Source: Salsuginibacillus kocurii DSM 18087 (GTDB lineage: Bacteria > Bacillota > Bacilli > Bacillales > Marinococcaceae). From it: a stretch of DNA of 64,000 bases. Position numbers and translations under genes: made by a program. Below, piece by piece: positions 34,380 through 42,971 of this stretch. The notes below the pieces were generated by a model. It was not told where the DNA came from. It searched no databases and saw nothing but the letters and a program-made list of their open reading frames with translations. Every line of letters begins with the position of its first letter. Positions within the stretch are counted from its first letter, which is position 1. The stretch is from contig NZ_KB898625.1 of the NCBI RefSeq assembly GCF_000377705.1, positions 62,001 through 126,000 on the forward strand, in the 5' to 3' direction.

Positions 34380-35075
34380 ATGGAAGTTATAGAAGATTTC
34401 ATTCCTGTTTCTAATTCCAACAGACCACAAACTGCTTTAGTACCGACACACATTACGGTCCATGAAACCTCCAATACTAGTGTTGGCGCAAATGCGGAGG
34501 TCCACGCAAGCTACGTCAAAGGCAGTGAAGCTGAGGAACGTCAAATATCATGGCACTATACAGTCGACGATACGAAGACGATTCAACATCTTCCCACTAA
34601 TGAAATCGGCTGGCATGCCGGTCCTGAGGGGAATTCACACTCTGTAGGAATTGAACTGTGTGTTAATCAGGATGGCAACTTTCAGCAGACCCGGCAACGT
34701 GCCATCGCACTGATACAGCACTTACTGGAGCAGCTAAGTGTATCCAATGATCATGTGGTAACTCATTATTTTTGGACGACGAAAACTTGTCCAGCGAACT
34801 TACTAAATAATTGGGATGCTTTTCTGGAGGAAATTACCGACGATTCCAATGATCATGGTGACGGTCCTTCACCCGTTGGGAATCAATTGCGGGTCATTGT
34901 AGATTCGCTTTGGGTATATGATGCGCCTGATTGGGATGCACGCTATACGACGGTGAGCCGGGACGAAGTTTTTACTGTTGCTGAAGTATTAACTGTAAAT
35001 GGCACAACAATGTACCAGCTGCAAAGCGGCCTCTATATCACCGGAAATTTAAAATTTGTGGAGTTGATTACTTGA
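34380..35075 (+). CDS. N-acetylmuramoyl-L-alanine amidase
   Basis: Peptidoglycan amidase of 231 residues. The Amidase_2 domain (about 1-150) shows the zinc and catalytic residues in THITVHETSN, SWHYTVDD, GWHAG, and HYFWTTKTCPANL (His with TKxCP). The C-terminal 70 residues form an SH3-like wall-binding segment (LRVIVDSLWVYDAPDWDA). There is no signal peptide, as in phage endolysins and CwlA/XlyA types, so release would need a holin. The upstream YvrJ protein is the obvious candidate. GGAGG precedes the ATG and a terminator follows. Confidence 0.9.
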   Translation: MEVIEDFIPVSNSNRPQTALVPTHITVHETSNTSVGANAEVHASYVKGSEAEERQISWHYTVDDTKTIQHLPTNEIGWHAGPEGNSHSVGIELCVNQDGNFQQTRQRAIALIQHLLEQLSVSNDHVVTHYFWTTKTCPANLLNNWDAFLEEITDDSNDHGDGPSPVGNQLRVIVDSLWVYDAPDWDARYTTVSRDEVFTVAEVLTVNGTTMYQLQSGLYITGNLKFVELIT

Positions 35076-35096
35076 AATCGGTTGAAAAGAATTAAA

Positions 35097-35134
35097 TAAA
35101 GCACAGCCGGAACGCTCGGACTGTGCTTTTGTTT
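35097..35134 (+). terminator. Terminator after the amidase gene
   Basis: AAGCACAG and CTGTGCTT pair around a 14-base loop with an inner CCG/CGG stem, followed by TTTTGTTT. Confidence 0.8.
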
Positions 35135-35212
35135 GGTGTGAATGCCCATTTCTCACCTTTACTTGCATTACATATTTTATAAAACATTCTACAACTCAAA
35201 CCACTTGGAAAA

Positions 35213-35416
35213 TCAATTATTTTCGGGAGCCTCATCAATGATTTCTTTGAAGCTCCAAAAATCAATGTCATTCATTTTCTTACTTGCGAGAAGGACTTTT
35301 TCATTAATATCCTGACGCAAGTCATTTGGTTCTCCGTACTTAGCTGCTTTAAGGCTGCGTTCAATACGAGGCTCCATCGCTTCTAATACTTCGAGTATGA
35401 TTTCGTTTCTATTCAT
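35213..35416 (-). CDS. RsoA-like partner (sigma region 2-like protein)
   Basis: A 67-residue protein whose helices (LEAMEPRIERSLKAAKYGEP, then DLRQDINEKVLLA) resemble the region-2-like fold of B. subtilis RsoA and the N-terminus of UviA-type sigma factors. Its start overlaps the stop of the sigma gene by 8 bp, indicating translational coupling and a 1:1 complex. In B. subtilis, RsoA supplies -10 recognition while SigO binds the -35. This parallel is by recalled family features and gene order, not by search. Confidence 0.65.
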   Translation of the reverse strand: MNRNEIILEVLEAMEPRIERSLKAAKYGEPNDLRQDINEKVLLASKKMNDIDFWSFKEIIDEAPENN

Positions 35417-35993
35417 CGGTAACAGCCTCCCTTAGTTTTTTTAAACCTTTTGATTTTAAGCGTGATACATTTTGTTGGGAGCAGCCGAGCAATTCAGCCA
35501 TCTCATAGGTAGTTAATTCATAGATGAACACACCATTTAATATGGTCTTCGTTTTATCACCGAGATCGTGATATGCCTGATACAACCTTTTGTCAGCAAA
35601 AGCTTCAACAACCTCCCTTATATCGCCCTCACGTAACAAAGTTGCTGGATGAGGGAGATTTTGGAGTAGGACTTGGGCGTTGTCCTCATTTGATACGGGC
35701 CTATCCAAAATCAATTGTGACTGATGAATCCGATTCGTTTTTTCAAATGATAGAATATACCATCTGCATACTTTATCTATATATTTAGCAAGCCGCGCTT
35801 TTAAAAAAAAGACTTGGAAGCGTGAGTTCAATATGTCATTATCTATTTCATTTCTGTTTTCAATTACTGACTGCAGCAACAAAACGTTTGTTTCATCTTC
35901 TAGAAACTTTTTGACAATCGGCTGCTGAAAAAACCTTGGATTTGCCTCCATGAAATGATGGACGGTCGTTACATTCTTTTGCTGCAATAACAT
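35409..35993 (-). CDS. SigO-like sigma-70 family factor
   Basis: Sigma factor-like protein of 194 residues, very near the length of SigO/YvrI. The C-terminal region-4 helix-turn-helix is TTYEMAELLGCSQQNVSRLKSKGL, suited to -35 binding. The N-terminal 120 residues lack an evident region 2, which would be supplied by the overlapping RsoA-like gene. GGAGGGG precedes the ATG. The YvrJ-amidase pair, convergent with this operon, is the likely target, but no matching promoter was defined. Confidence 0.75.
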   Translation of the reverse strand: MLLQQKNVTTVHHFMEANPRFFQQPIVKKFLEDETNVLLLQSVIENRNEIDNDILNSRFQVFFLKARLAKYIDKVCRWYILSFEKTNRIHQSQLILDRPVSNEDNAQVLLQNLPHPATLLREGDIREVVEAFADKRLYQAYHDLGDKTKTILNGVFIYELTTYEMAELLGCSQQNVSRLKSKGLKKLREAVTDE

Positions 35994-36550
35994 AATGACC
36001 CCTCCAATGGTATGGTATTTACTATATAAAGTTGAAAAAAATTACATTTGACAACGTAAAAACGCACATTAGTCCTTTCTTACATAGATATAATCATGAG
36101 CTTAGGAATACAGATATACATCTGATAAGGAAGGTAAAGGGTAGTGAATTAGTCGAGGGGCAGTACATCATACATTGGTGCTGCTAGTAGAGAAAAACGG
36201 GAGAAATGAGTTGGATTCACGTATTAGCGTGCAAAATCTTGATTTTGTAACAATCTCAAGCCCATCTATTATATTTTAATTTAACGGTGGAACGCTCGTT
36301 CAATCTGCAATCACTGTAGTATATATTTCTGCACTTCTCTAGACTTTCCCTTTTTGTAAATACCATAAGCCACCACATTTTCTCTTAATAATATAATTAT
36401 TATAGCATTATTCAGAAATTTAAAGTTACTATTTTCCTTAATAACCAAATGGCATTTTTAAAACCAACATTAGTCAACCCACCGGAATATTGCTACAATA
36501 TTTGAAATAAATGATTTTTAAACGAGTATAGAAAGGACGATGTACATACG
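35994..36550. other. Long AT-rich intergenic region
   Basis: About 557 bp without a credible gene. Several AT-only stretches (for example 36385-36410) are present. Promoters for the sigma operon and the following gene must lie here, but none stands out. Confidence 0.3.
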
Positions 36551-36946
36551 ATGGACGAGAAGACAAAGGAAACGATAAAAATCGCTGATCAATGGGTGAA
36601 TTATTCCAATCAAAGTGACATAGATGGCTTATCAAAAGTGACTTCCACCCCTCTAGAATTAATCGGCCCAAAAGGTGCAGGTAAAATTAACCTCGATGAA
36701 CTGAATGAATGGCTGAAGCGGGCGAAACTAACATTAGAAACAGTGAACCGTTATGCTAAAAATAACTTTATCGTTCTCGAACAACGTGGAACCTGGTTAC
36801 ATGAGGACAATACAGTGAAAGGTAAAGGTGTTGTCTTTACTGTCTTTAAAGTAGTTGACTCGAGGGTATGTTTCCTGGCAAGATATGACGATCTAGAGAG
36901 TGCGTTTAATTCTAGCGGATTAAGTGAAGGTGATAAAGTCGGTTAA
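36551..36946 (+). CDS. SnoaL-like (NTF2-fold) protein
   Basis: A 131-residue protein with an N-terminal helix (ETIKIADQWVNYSNQSDIDG), then LELIGPKGAGKINLDELNEWL and strands ending in DSRVCFLARYDD. This is the pattern of small NTF2-like/SnoaL proteins. No catalytic residues could be assigned. AAAGGA lies 13 bases before the ATG, rather far, so the start is not certain. It is isolated from other genes. Confidence 0.6.
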   Translation: MDEKTKETIKIADQWVNYSNQSDIDGLSKVTSTPLELIGPKGAGKINLDELNEWLKRAKLTLETVNRYAKNNFIVLEQRGTWLHEDNTVKGKGVVFTVFKVVDSRVCFLARYDDLESAFNSSGLSEGDKVG

Positions 36947-37037
36947 GGCTGATTTCATATGTATTACGAGTAGTGTTTTGCGAATTTGGAATGTAATCTC
37001 GGGGCATTGATTGATGATTACGTACGCTCGCTTTTTT

Positions 37038-38203
37038 CTACATAAAAGGTTCGAGCTCGACGTCCTCTTGCTCTAAGGCAAAATAAGCGAGAGCCCTAAA
37101 CTCTACCAAGACACCATCTTGAGTATCCACTTCCATGGTCACCTCGCGATTTTCCAACGAAATGTCATCTTTTTCAGGGTAAAATGTGAAATGTATCTTA
37201 TTCTCAAGTTGTTCCACTTCGCCTACTACCATCTCTTCTTCACCCCAACGCTCAATTAAATCCTTACTAAAAGCTTGGGCTTCTTCCTTACCCATCTCTC
37301 CCTGAGGTTGTCTCATGTTTTCATTCATAGCCTCATCCAAGTGGACATTTACTATATGGCCGCCCTTTCTGCTGATATCGACCTTTAAAGCGCTTTGTAC
37401 TTCATTGGAATCATTCGTAGGGACCATGCCGATGTAACTGCCATGACTCGCAGAATAGCCTTCAGATCCGGCCGCTAAGTCGTCTGCATCAAAATCCGTC
37501 CAAATATCACCCATGAAGTAAGCTATCTTTTCTGCTAATTCCTCATTCGTCCACTCTTCTTCCCCTTCAAAAGCAGGGCTGTCGTCCCGAGCGGTCTCTC
37601 TTGTTGCCTGGTACTCAGTGTCTGCTTCGCCAATCGGTGTCAACGGAGTAATATCTTCAAGCAGCTCCATAACCATAGTGTCCACTTGCCTGTCATGGTC
37701 TTCGCTCCATTCTTCCCGCTTTCTGTTGCAAACTCTCCCATTTCCTCTAAATCGTCAGCTGTTAGATAAGCAACTTCTCTTAGCTGTTGAATTTCATCCC
37801 TTTCCTCTTCAGATAACTCTTTCAAATCGTCTTTTTGGAAAAGATAGGAAAGATAGCGCTGTCCAGCTAATATGTATTCCTCCCAATATAGCCGAGCTTC
37901 AAAAGGATCTTCCAATAATAATGGACTGTTATGCAGTCTTTTTGTTAATGCAGCCAAGCTTGTATGCGTATCTACCAAGGCTTCAAAACGATCAGCATGA
38001 GAAGAGGCACCAAGCGCATGAGCAAGGTGATGATCAATCAAAGTAACATGCTGCCGGTGCTCAAAAATATCCTCTGCCAGCCGTACTTGCTCTTCTGTTT
38101 CCTGCCTATCCACTGTTTGATAAAATTGATAACTGACCACACCTAGTGCGATGAGTACTAACATAACCCCCCAAAGCAAATGATGCTTTTTAATATATGA
38201 CAT
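37038..38203 (-). pseudogene. YpeB-like germination protein, frameshifted
   Basis: Two frames make one protein of about 388 residues. The 5' frame starts at ATG 38203 (AAAGGTGG seven bases before) with a membrane anchor (LLWGVMLVLIALGVVSYQF) and helical regions to EFATESG. One frameshift near 37725 leads to EEWSEDHDRQVDTMVMELLE and the C-terminal PepSY-type part (ALKVDISRKGGHIVNVHLDE), the hallmark of YpeB. YpeB localises the SleB cortex-lytic enzyme in spores. Here no sleB is adjacent, and the protein is shorter than usual (about 450), so it is a diverged extra copy or a decaying one. Confidence 0.65.
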
Positions 38204-38220
38204 TCCGTATCCACCTTTTC

Positions 38221-38272
38221 GGTGCCTGACCCCCGCCACATTAACGCTGTACCGCACTGGGGGTCAGGCACC
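38221..38272. repeat. 52-nt hairpin repeat, copy 1
   Basis: GGTGCCTGACCCCC ... GGGGGTCAGGCACC forms a 14-bp perfect stem with the loop containing TTAACGCT-TACCGCACT. The second copy is at 62288-62339. It lies directly upstream of the YpeB-like gene. This GGTGCCTGACCCCC family is common between Bacillaceae genes (recalled). Confidence 0.85.
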
Positions 38273-38365
38273 ATTTTTCAATCATAGATTTCCATTATTT
38301 CAAAAGGCTATCTCTGTTTCTCAAATGGTGGCATACATGGGGATTGGATAAAGTGTTTTTTGGCA

Positions 38366-38393
38366 AAAGAAAAAGACCTATTTTTTAGGTCTA
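38366..38393 (-). terminator. Terminator overlapping the end of the 38378 gene
   Basis: On the minus strand AGACCT-N7-AGGTCT is followed by TTTTTC. It overlaps the last codons and stop of the gene. Confidence 0.7.
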
Positions 38394-38677
38394 GAAGATG
38401 CCTTTGCAACGATTTGGGCTATGTCTTCAGCGGATTTGTTTTTTAGCGCGATCGTCCCTTTAGGAGACTCTATCTTTACACTTCTGTTCACTCGTGCTTT
38501 CCCCTGTTTTTTCCGGTCGTGTGCGAGCTGGTATAGTCGTTTTAATTGCTTTTCATAAATGGCTGCTCCTCGCGGCGAAGAAGAGCGTACAAGTTTATTA
38601 TAAAGGTACTGGGCTTTTCTCAGTTCTCGAGCGCTTAAATAATCAGCTGCATTATATTTTCTCTTTTGCGCCATCAT
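38378..38677 (-). CDS. Small basic protein of unknown function
   Basis: A 99-residue, Lys/Arg-rich protein (AQKRKYNAADYLSARELRKA; QLAHDRKKQGKARVNRSVK) without membrane segments. AGAGGTG precedes a double ATG, and a terminator ends it. The helical, basic character would suit nucleic-acid binding, but no family is recognised. It is isolated between the YpeB-like gene and a lipoprotein gene on the other strand. Confidence 0.6.
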   Translation of the reverse strand: MMAQKRKYNAADYLSARELRKAQYLYNKLVRSSSPRGAAIYEKQLKRLYQLAHDRKKQGKARVNRSVKIESPKGTIALKNKSAEDIAQIVAKASSRPKK

Positions 38678-38977
38678 TTTTTCACCTCTTTTATTTCGTT
38701 GTCAATCTGTATCTTATTCTCGTCCGAAGAGAGGTATGCTACTTTTAAACGTCCTGTTCACCTTGCCTACGTGTACTAATCAAAAGTGGAGAGAACACAA
38801 GGCAGCCCTAGATATATATAAACCACCTCTCCGCTCTCCTTATTCCACCTAGAAAATCCCCTTTTTCAAAATTTAACATTTTCTTTCTTAGCTTCTTTGT
38901 TCGTACAATGAAAGAATAACCACGTATCTATACATTTTGTTTGAGTGATTTAGCTGTGAACTTATGGAGGATTATAA

Positions 38978-39319
38978 ATGAGGAGAGTTTTCACGTATGT
39001 CATTGGATGTCTTGTCCTGCTTGCCGCTTGTTCTAATGAGCCTCAACACGAAGGCTCAGTGAATATGCAGCAGGTATTGGAAGAGGACGCTGAAGCAGAT
39101 GTTTTTGAAATTGATGAGCAAGCCTTCATCGGTGGAGTGGATTGGGCAGAGGAAGCGGAGGTTGAAAAGGCTGAAAAAATCGCGACTTTATCAGCAGGTA
39201 TGGCGACAAAACTTCCAGAAGGTACAGAGGTATATGCTACAGCAGGGGAAAGGACAGGGGTTTATATTGCCAACTATAACGGTAGCGAAAAAAGATATAT
39301 TCGTGCCATCCATAATTAA
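38978..39319 (+). CDS. Small lipoprotein of unknown function
   Basis: A 113-residue protein with lipoprotein signal (lipobox LLAAC at about residue 18), then a strongly acidic mature part and a compact C-terminus (LPEGTEVYATAGERTGVYIA). TGGAGG precedes the ATG. The family is not recognised. A broken polysaccharide deacetylase gene follows 65 bp later. Confidence 0.65.
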   Translation: MRRVFTYVIGCLVLLAACSNEPQHEGSVNMQQVLEEDAEADVFEIDEQAFIGGVDWAEEAEVEKAEKIATLSAGMATKLPEGTEVYATAGERTGVYIANYNGSEKRYIRAIHN

Positions 39320-39384
39320 TCAGCTACTCATGCTTCTGTTGTTACAAAAGGGCACAAAAATAAAATCGACCGTGAGGCAAACAG

Positions 39385-39781
39385 ATGAAGAAGATACTTT
39401 TAATGGCTAGCGTTATTGATTCTATTCATAGGAACGGCTTATGTAGTAAATGAAATCTCTCAATCCAGAAGCTTTCAATTTTTCGGTGAACCGCTGACCC
39501 ACTTTGAAACAAACGAATAAGTTGCGGCCCTTACCTTTGATGATGGTCCCGGTGTGCATACCGATAACATTCTTGATATTCTAGCAAAAGAAGGTGTACA
39601 CGGAACGTTTTTTCTTACAGGTCAAGAAATTGAAGACTCTCCTACTGAAGCAGCCGCTATTGCCGAAGGGCATGAAATCTCCAACCATTCTTATTCTCAC
39701 CAACGGATGGTGTTTAAATCGCCTGCTTTCATTGCAGAAGAAATCGAACGAACAGACGACTTAATCCGTCAGGCAGGGTAA
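39385..39781 (+). pseudogene. Polysaccharide deacetylase remnant
   Basis: NodB-domain protein with several lesions. ATG 39385 starts a signal-like region that needs a frameshift near 39415 to continue (GTAYVVNEISQSRSFQFFGE). An in-frame TAA at about 39519 precedes VAALTFDDGPGVHTDNILDI (catalytic Asp pair) and EGHEISNHSYSHQ (metal His pair). The frame stops after DDLIRQAG, so the C-terminal half is missing. An intact gene would act on peptidoglycan or chitin-like polymers; this one cannot. Confidence 0.8.
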
Positions 39782-39879
39782 TTCGTGTTAACTTGTTCAC
39801 TGGAGAGATACGGTCGCACAAAGAAGGGTATACCTACTAAAACTGCTACGACCATTACGATCTGAATCGCTTTTTTCAT
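39769..39879 (-). CDS. Possible 36-residue membrane peptide
   Basis: A short minus-strand frame with GGGGGGG five bases before the ATG. The product begins KKAIQIVMVVAVLVGIPFF, a single signal-anchor-like helix, and ends 17 residues later. It overlaps the 3' end of the deacetylase remnant, so it could be the surviving N-terminus of a gene truncated at the same breakpoint rather than a true peptide gene. Confidence 0.35.
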   Translation of the reverse strand: MKKAIQIVMVVAVLVGIPFFVRPYLSSEQVNTNYPA

Positions 39880-40101
39880 ACATGCCCCCCCTGCTACCCC
39901 TTTTAATCTTGTACTCATAACACAAAAACAAGACATATAATTTTTGATAGGACTGGTCCACCAACTATGTTATGATTTTCTCACTATTCGATATACTTTA
40001 TTTTCAGGAATCAATATCCTATTCAAATGAGCAAAGTCTATTTGGAATGTTATTACCCAATAGGCTTTTTCATGTTTTGTATGAATGAAAGGACGTATTC
40101 T

Positions 40102-40287
40102 ATGTCAGGCACTATGATATTTTTCCTCCTCATTATTTATGTGGTGACAAGCATCTGGGTATGGTGTGATGCCGCAGACAAAAACGGAAAGCATCTTGGC
40201 GCAATCTGGGGGCTGATAGCCTTCTCCACCTTCCCGTTTGCTTTTATTGTCTATTTATTCGTACGTAATGCCAGCATACCTCAATGA
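40102..40287 (+). CDS. Small two-helix membrane protein (PLDc_N-like)
   Basis: A 61-residue protein with two membrane helices around WCDAADKNGKHLGAIWGLIAF and a final YLFVR, the pattern of the small PLD-nuclease-N-like or YxlE-type membrane proteins of Bacillus. The frame is open to 40027, but AAAGGA lies eight bases before ATG 40102. A terminator follows. Role is unknown. Confidence 0.6.
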   Translation: MSGTMIFFLLIIYVVTSIWVWCDAADKNGKHLGAIWGLIAFSTFPFAFIVYLFVRNASIPQ

Positions 40288-40334
40288 ACTATGGTAGTGG
40301 ATAAGAGGTTGCGAAAAATCGGATGTTTCGTATT

Positions 40335-40366
40335 CAAAAACGCTCAGTAATCTTGAGCGTTTTTTA
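40335..40366 (+). terminator. Terminator after the small membrane protein gene
   Basis: AACGCTC-N9-GAGCGTT followed by TTTTT; 48 bp after the stop at 40287. The remainder of the gap to 40628 is AT-rich with nothing seen. Confidence 0.8.
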
Positions 40367-40628
40367 TGTTTATTTTTTTGTCCCAATCATTTCTTCATTG
40401 CTGCTTAAATTTAATTATAATTCAGTCAATTTCGCTCAAATTATTATCAAATTACGTCGTACAATCTTCTTTCTATACGTGCGATTTTTGTTGAGACAGG
40501 TAAGATCTTGATAACATTTGTTTTATTTTCAAAAATTTACCTAAAACCCTTCACAACGCTTCATCCTTGAGATAAGATGATTCTTGTGTTTTTTCAACAA
40601 TATATTCATTTATTTCAGGAGGAACCTT

Positions 40629-40814
40629 ATGAATACCGAAGAAATTACCTTTGATGAATTGGAAAACAAAATTAATTTGCTACGTATACGTATGATTTAC
40701 ACAGGGAAATCAAAGGGGTTAACTCACCCTGATACGATTAAATATAGTCAACAACTGGACGGGTATTTAAATCAATACCACGGTCTCCAATCTTATCAGC
40801 AACTTGCAAATTAG
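40629..40814 (+). CDS. Spo0E-family aspartyl-phosphate phosphatase
   Basis: A 61-residue protein with the family signature YSQQLDGYLNQY (S-Q-x-L-D) and the preceding helix ELENKINLLRIRMI. Spo0E-like proteins dephosphorylate Spo0A-P and delay sporulation. AGGAGG lies before ATG 40629, and the in-frame upstream ATG has no site. It supports a spore-forming host. Confidence 0.88.
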   Translation: MNTEEITFDELENKINLLRIRMIYTGKSKGLTHPDTIKYSQQLDGYLNQYHGLQSYQQLAN

Positions 40815-41368
40815 GTATAGCACATTCTCATAGTAGCGTGTCGAGCTACCATTTATAAATGTCGTGCTATTTTTTACCGACAGGCACTTGATCATGCTTA
40901 CTTAATACTACCAACACCTTCGCACTCCCTTTCTCCACCTAGAATTCCACCTCTTATGAGAAGAAACTGCTGGTTAGACTGACAAATGAACCTATGTCCT
41001 AGAGCTTGTATCTACAAATTCAACGTAGTGCGCGAGCTTTTGAATCGATAATCGAAAAAAACACAGGTCCCTATTTTTATTATGAGGTTGCCGGCTAGTG
41101 TTGTTGCCTCTCAATAAATGCGGGACCTGTGACTATGGTTCTTAAACGTTCAAGTGTGAACGTAACAAGTAATTTTGTTTTCTTATTGTTTAGAATACGA
41201 TTCGACTTTCTCTATTGCCCTGTCCAGCTTATTCCCTATACGATTCGATTACACTTTTCTGGTGTTGGCCGAGAACATAGAATATATAATCTTGCCAATC
41301 ACTACAAAAAGGAGTAAATACGTAGCCAAGGCTCAATTAACGCGCCCGTGCTTACATATGCGCCATGT
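40815..41368. other. Intergenic region with long-range hairpin
   Basis: About 554 bp. ACAGGTCCC (41063-41071) and GGGACCTGT (41122-41130) form a 9-bp perfect stem, with an inner GAGG/CCTC pairing. Together they make a 68-nt foldable unit that could be a structured RNA or an insertion-element end. No gene is credible here. Confidence 0.4.
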
Positions 41369-41707
41369 TTAATTCAGACTGGAGGCCTTCGCAAAAACGT
41401 TTGATTCGTGTTTCAAAAGCTTCCAAACATAGAGCAGAACCTGTCGAGGTCGATGTCTTTTCAACGCTTGCCATACTAGCGTCGAGAACAATAATAATGT
41501 TACATAACTGAATAGGGGAAGCGTTTTACTACCCTGTAATAGATAGCTCTCTAAGCCAGGTTCCATCATAGTATTATGCAAGATATAATGTTCACTTCCG
41601 AGCGATGCTTTAAGCCTAGTTATAAACTCGGACAAATCTTGGGGCAAGACTGTAACATCACATGGTTTATCCTTTGGTATTGTCTTCCGCTGCCTTGATC
41701 GTTTCAT
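41369..41707 (-). CDS. Hypothetical protein coupled to the CLC gene
   Basis: A 112-residue protein: a basic N-terminus, a soluble region (VLPQDLSEFITRLKASLGSE), one membrane helix (LFSYVTLLLFSTLVWQAL) and a basic tail. Its start lies inside the CLC reading frame, overlapping it by 41 bp, with AAGGTG and GGAG upstream, so translational coupling is likely. No family was recognised. A role with the antiporter is suggested by position only. Confidence 0.5.
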   Translation of the reverse strand: MKRSRQRKTIPKDKPCDVTVLPQDLSEFITRLKASLGSEHYILHNTMMEPGLESYLLQGSKTLPLFSYVTLLLFSTLVWQALKRHRPRQVLLYVWKLLKHESNVFAKASSLN

Positions 41708-42956
41708 TCTCCTTCACCTTATACAGACGGCTCTTTGGGGCAAAGATAGCTTGCGATGGCCAGAGCCCGTGATGACCGGAAAAGATGTAACTAATCAGAC
41801 AGGCCAGGAAAAAGTATTCAATGCCTTTTCCGTCAAACATCTCAACTGCTAACAGAAATGCCGCGATCGGCGTGTTCGCTCCTCCTGCGAATGTGGCAAT
41901 TAAACCTAATCCCGCTAAAAATGACATGGGAAGATCAATTATCGTTGAGATCGTATTGCCTAATGTCGCCCCCATAAAAAAGAGGGGAATCGCTTCTCCA
42001 CCTACGAACCCTGTGCCCATAGTGACCGCTGTAAAGACTAGCTTGGCTAGAAAAGCAAAGGTAGGAACGGTCTCTTCAAATGATTCCTGCAGCATATCTA
42101 GGCCGCGGCCGTTATAATCGTCTGTCCCCAAGATTCCTGTTAACATGACAATGATAAGTCCCCCAATAAAAGCACGCCACATATGATTCTTCTTTAAATA
42201 AGTTTCGGAAACGCGTTGGATTCCGTGTCGTAACTGGCAATAAGCGACGCTGACCAGACTAAAAATGACCGCTGCCACTATGACTTTTGAAAACGAAAGA
42301 AGCGTCATTTCCGGTATCGTTTGAATCACAAATTCCTCATGCTCAAGCCCCCACGCTCCTGTCGCTGTAAAATGGCCAATAAAACTGGCGACAAGGCAAG
42401 GAACGACAGCTTCATATTTCATTTTTCCTAAATAGACCATTTCCATTCCAAACACCGCCCCGGTAATCGGAGCGCCAAAAGCAGCACCAAAACCTGCGCT
42501 GATGCCGCTCATCAAAAAAATCTTCGTATCAATCAGGCTCATGTGAAAAAACTGGTTCACTGCCCGTGCCACACTTCCCCCCATTTGAATAGCCGCCCCT
42601 TCTCTTCCGGTTGAGCCGCCAAACAAGATGGTTAAAAAGGTGCCCAAATAGACAATAGGTCCCATGCGCAACAGCACCCTGGCTTTTCCCTGCACACCTT
42701 CAATTACCAGGTTATTCCCTTTAGCCGCGTCATTTCCGCCATTACTGCCGTAGTTGTTATATATGTAGCCGATGACAAGGCCTGCTAACGGAAGCAAAAC
42801 TATGATCCAGCTATTTCCTTCCCGCACATTTCCAAGAAAATCGTTGGTATTTAATAGGAAGGTTGTCGTCGTACCTACCGTAAGCCCAATCATGGCTCCT
42901 AAAACGACCCAGACGAAAAGAGTGCGAATCAATGTGTTTTCTTTACCTTCCCCCAT
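41667..42956 (-). CDS. CLC-family antiporter, fluoride-type (CLC-F)
   Basis: CLC transporter of 429 residues with about ten hydrophobic segments. The ion-path motifs are those of the fluoride clade: GNNLVIEG where chloride CLCs have GSGIP, GREGAAIQMGG with the gating Glu, and GFVGGEAIPLFF. Fluoride/proton antiporters export F- and give fluoride resistance. No fluoride riboswitch was found upstream of the operon. It lies 15 bp after a DUF421 membrane gene. Assignment to CLC-F rests on motif reading, and chloride transport remains possible. Confidence 0.85.
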   Translation of the reverse strand: MGEGKENTLIRTLFVWVVLGAMIGLTVGTTTTFLLNTNDFLGNVREGNSWIIVLLPLAGLVIGYIYNNYGSNGGNDAAKGNNLVIEGVQGKARVLLRMGPIVYLGTFLTILFGGSTGREGAAIQMGGSVARAVNQFFHMSLIDTKIFLMSGISAGFGAAFGAPITGAVFGMEMVYLGKMKYEAVVPCLVASFIGHFTATGAWGLEHEEFVIQTIPEMTLLSFSKVIVAAVIFSLVSVAYCQLRHGIQRVSETYLKKNHMWRAFIGGLIIVMLTGILGTDDYNGRGLDMLQESFEETVPTFAFLAKLVFTAVTMGTGFVGGEAIPLFFMGATLGNTISTIIDLPMSFLAGLGLIATFAGGANTPIAAFLLAVEMFDGKGIEYFFLACLISYIFSGHHGLWPSQAIFAPKSRLYKVKENETIKAAEDNTKG

Positions 42957-42971
42957 CCTTCTCGTCCCTCC

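Noticed and set aside
34215-35993. An intact prophage
   Set aside because: Only a YvrJ-like protein, an amidase and a sigma pair are found; there are no integrase, terminase, portal, capsid or tail genes.
41129-41317. A 62-codon frame after the 41060 hairpin
   Set aside because: No ribosome site, AT-rich composition and no protein-like pattern; kept as intergenic.
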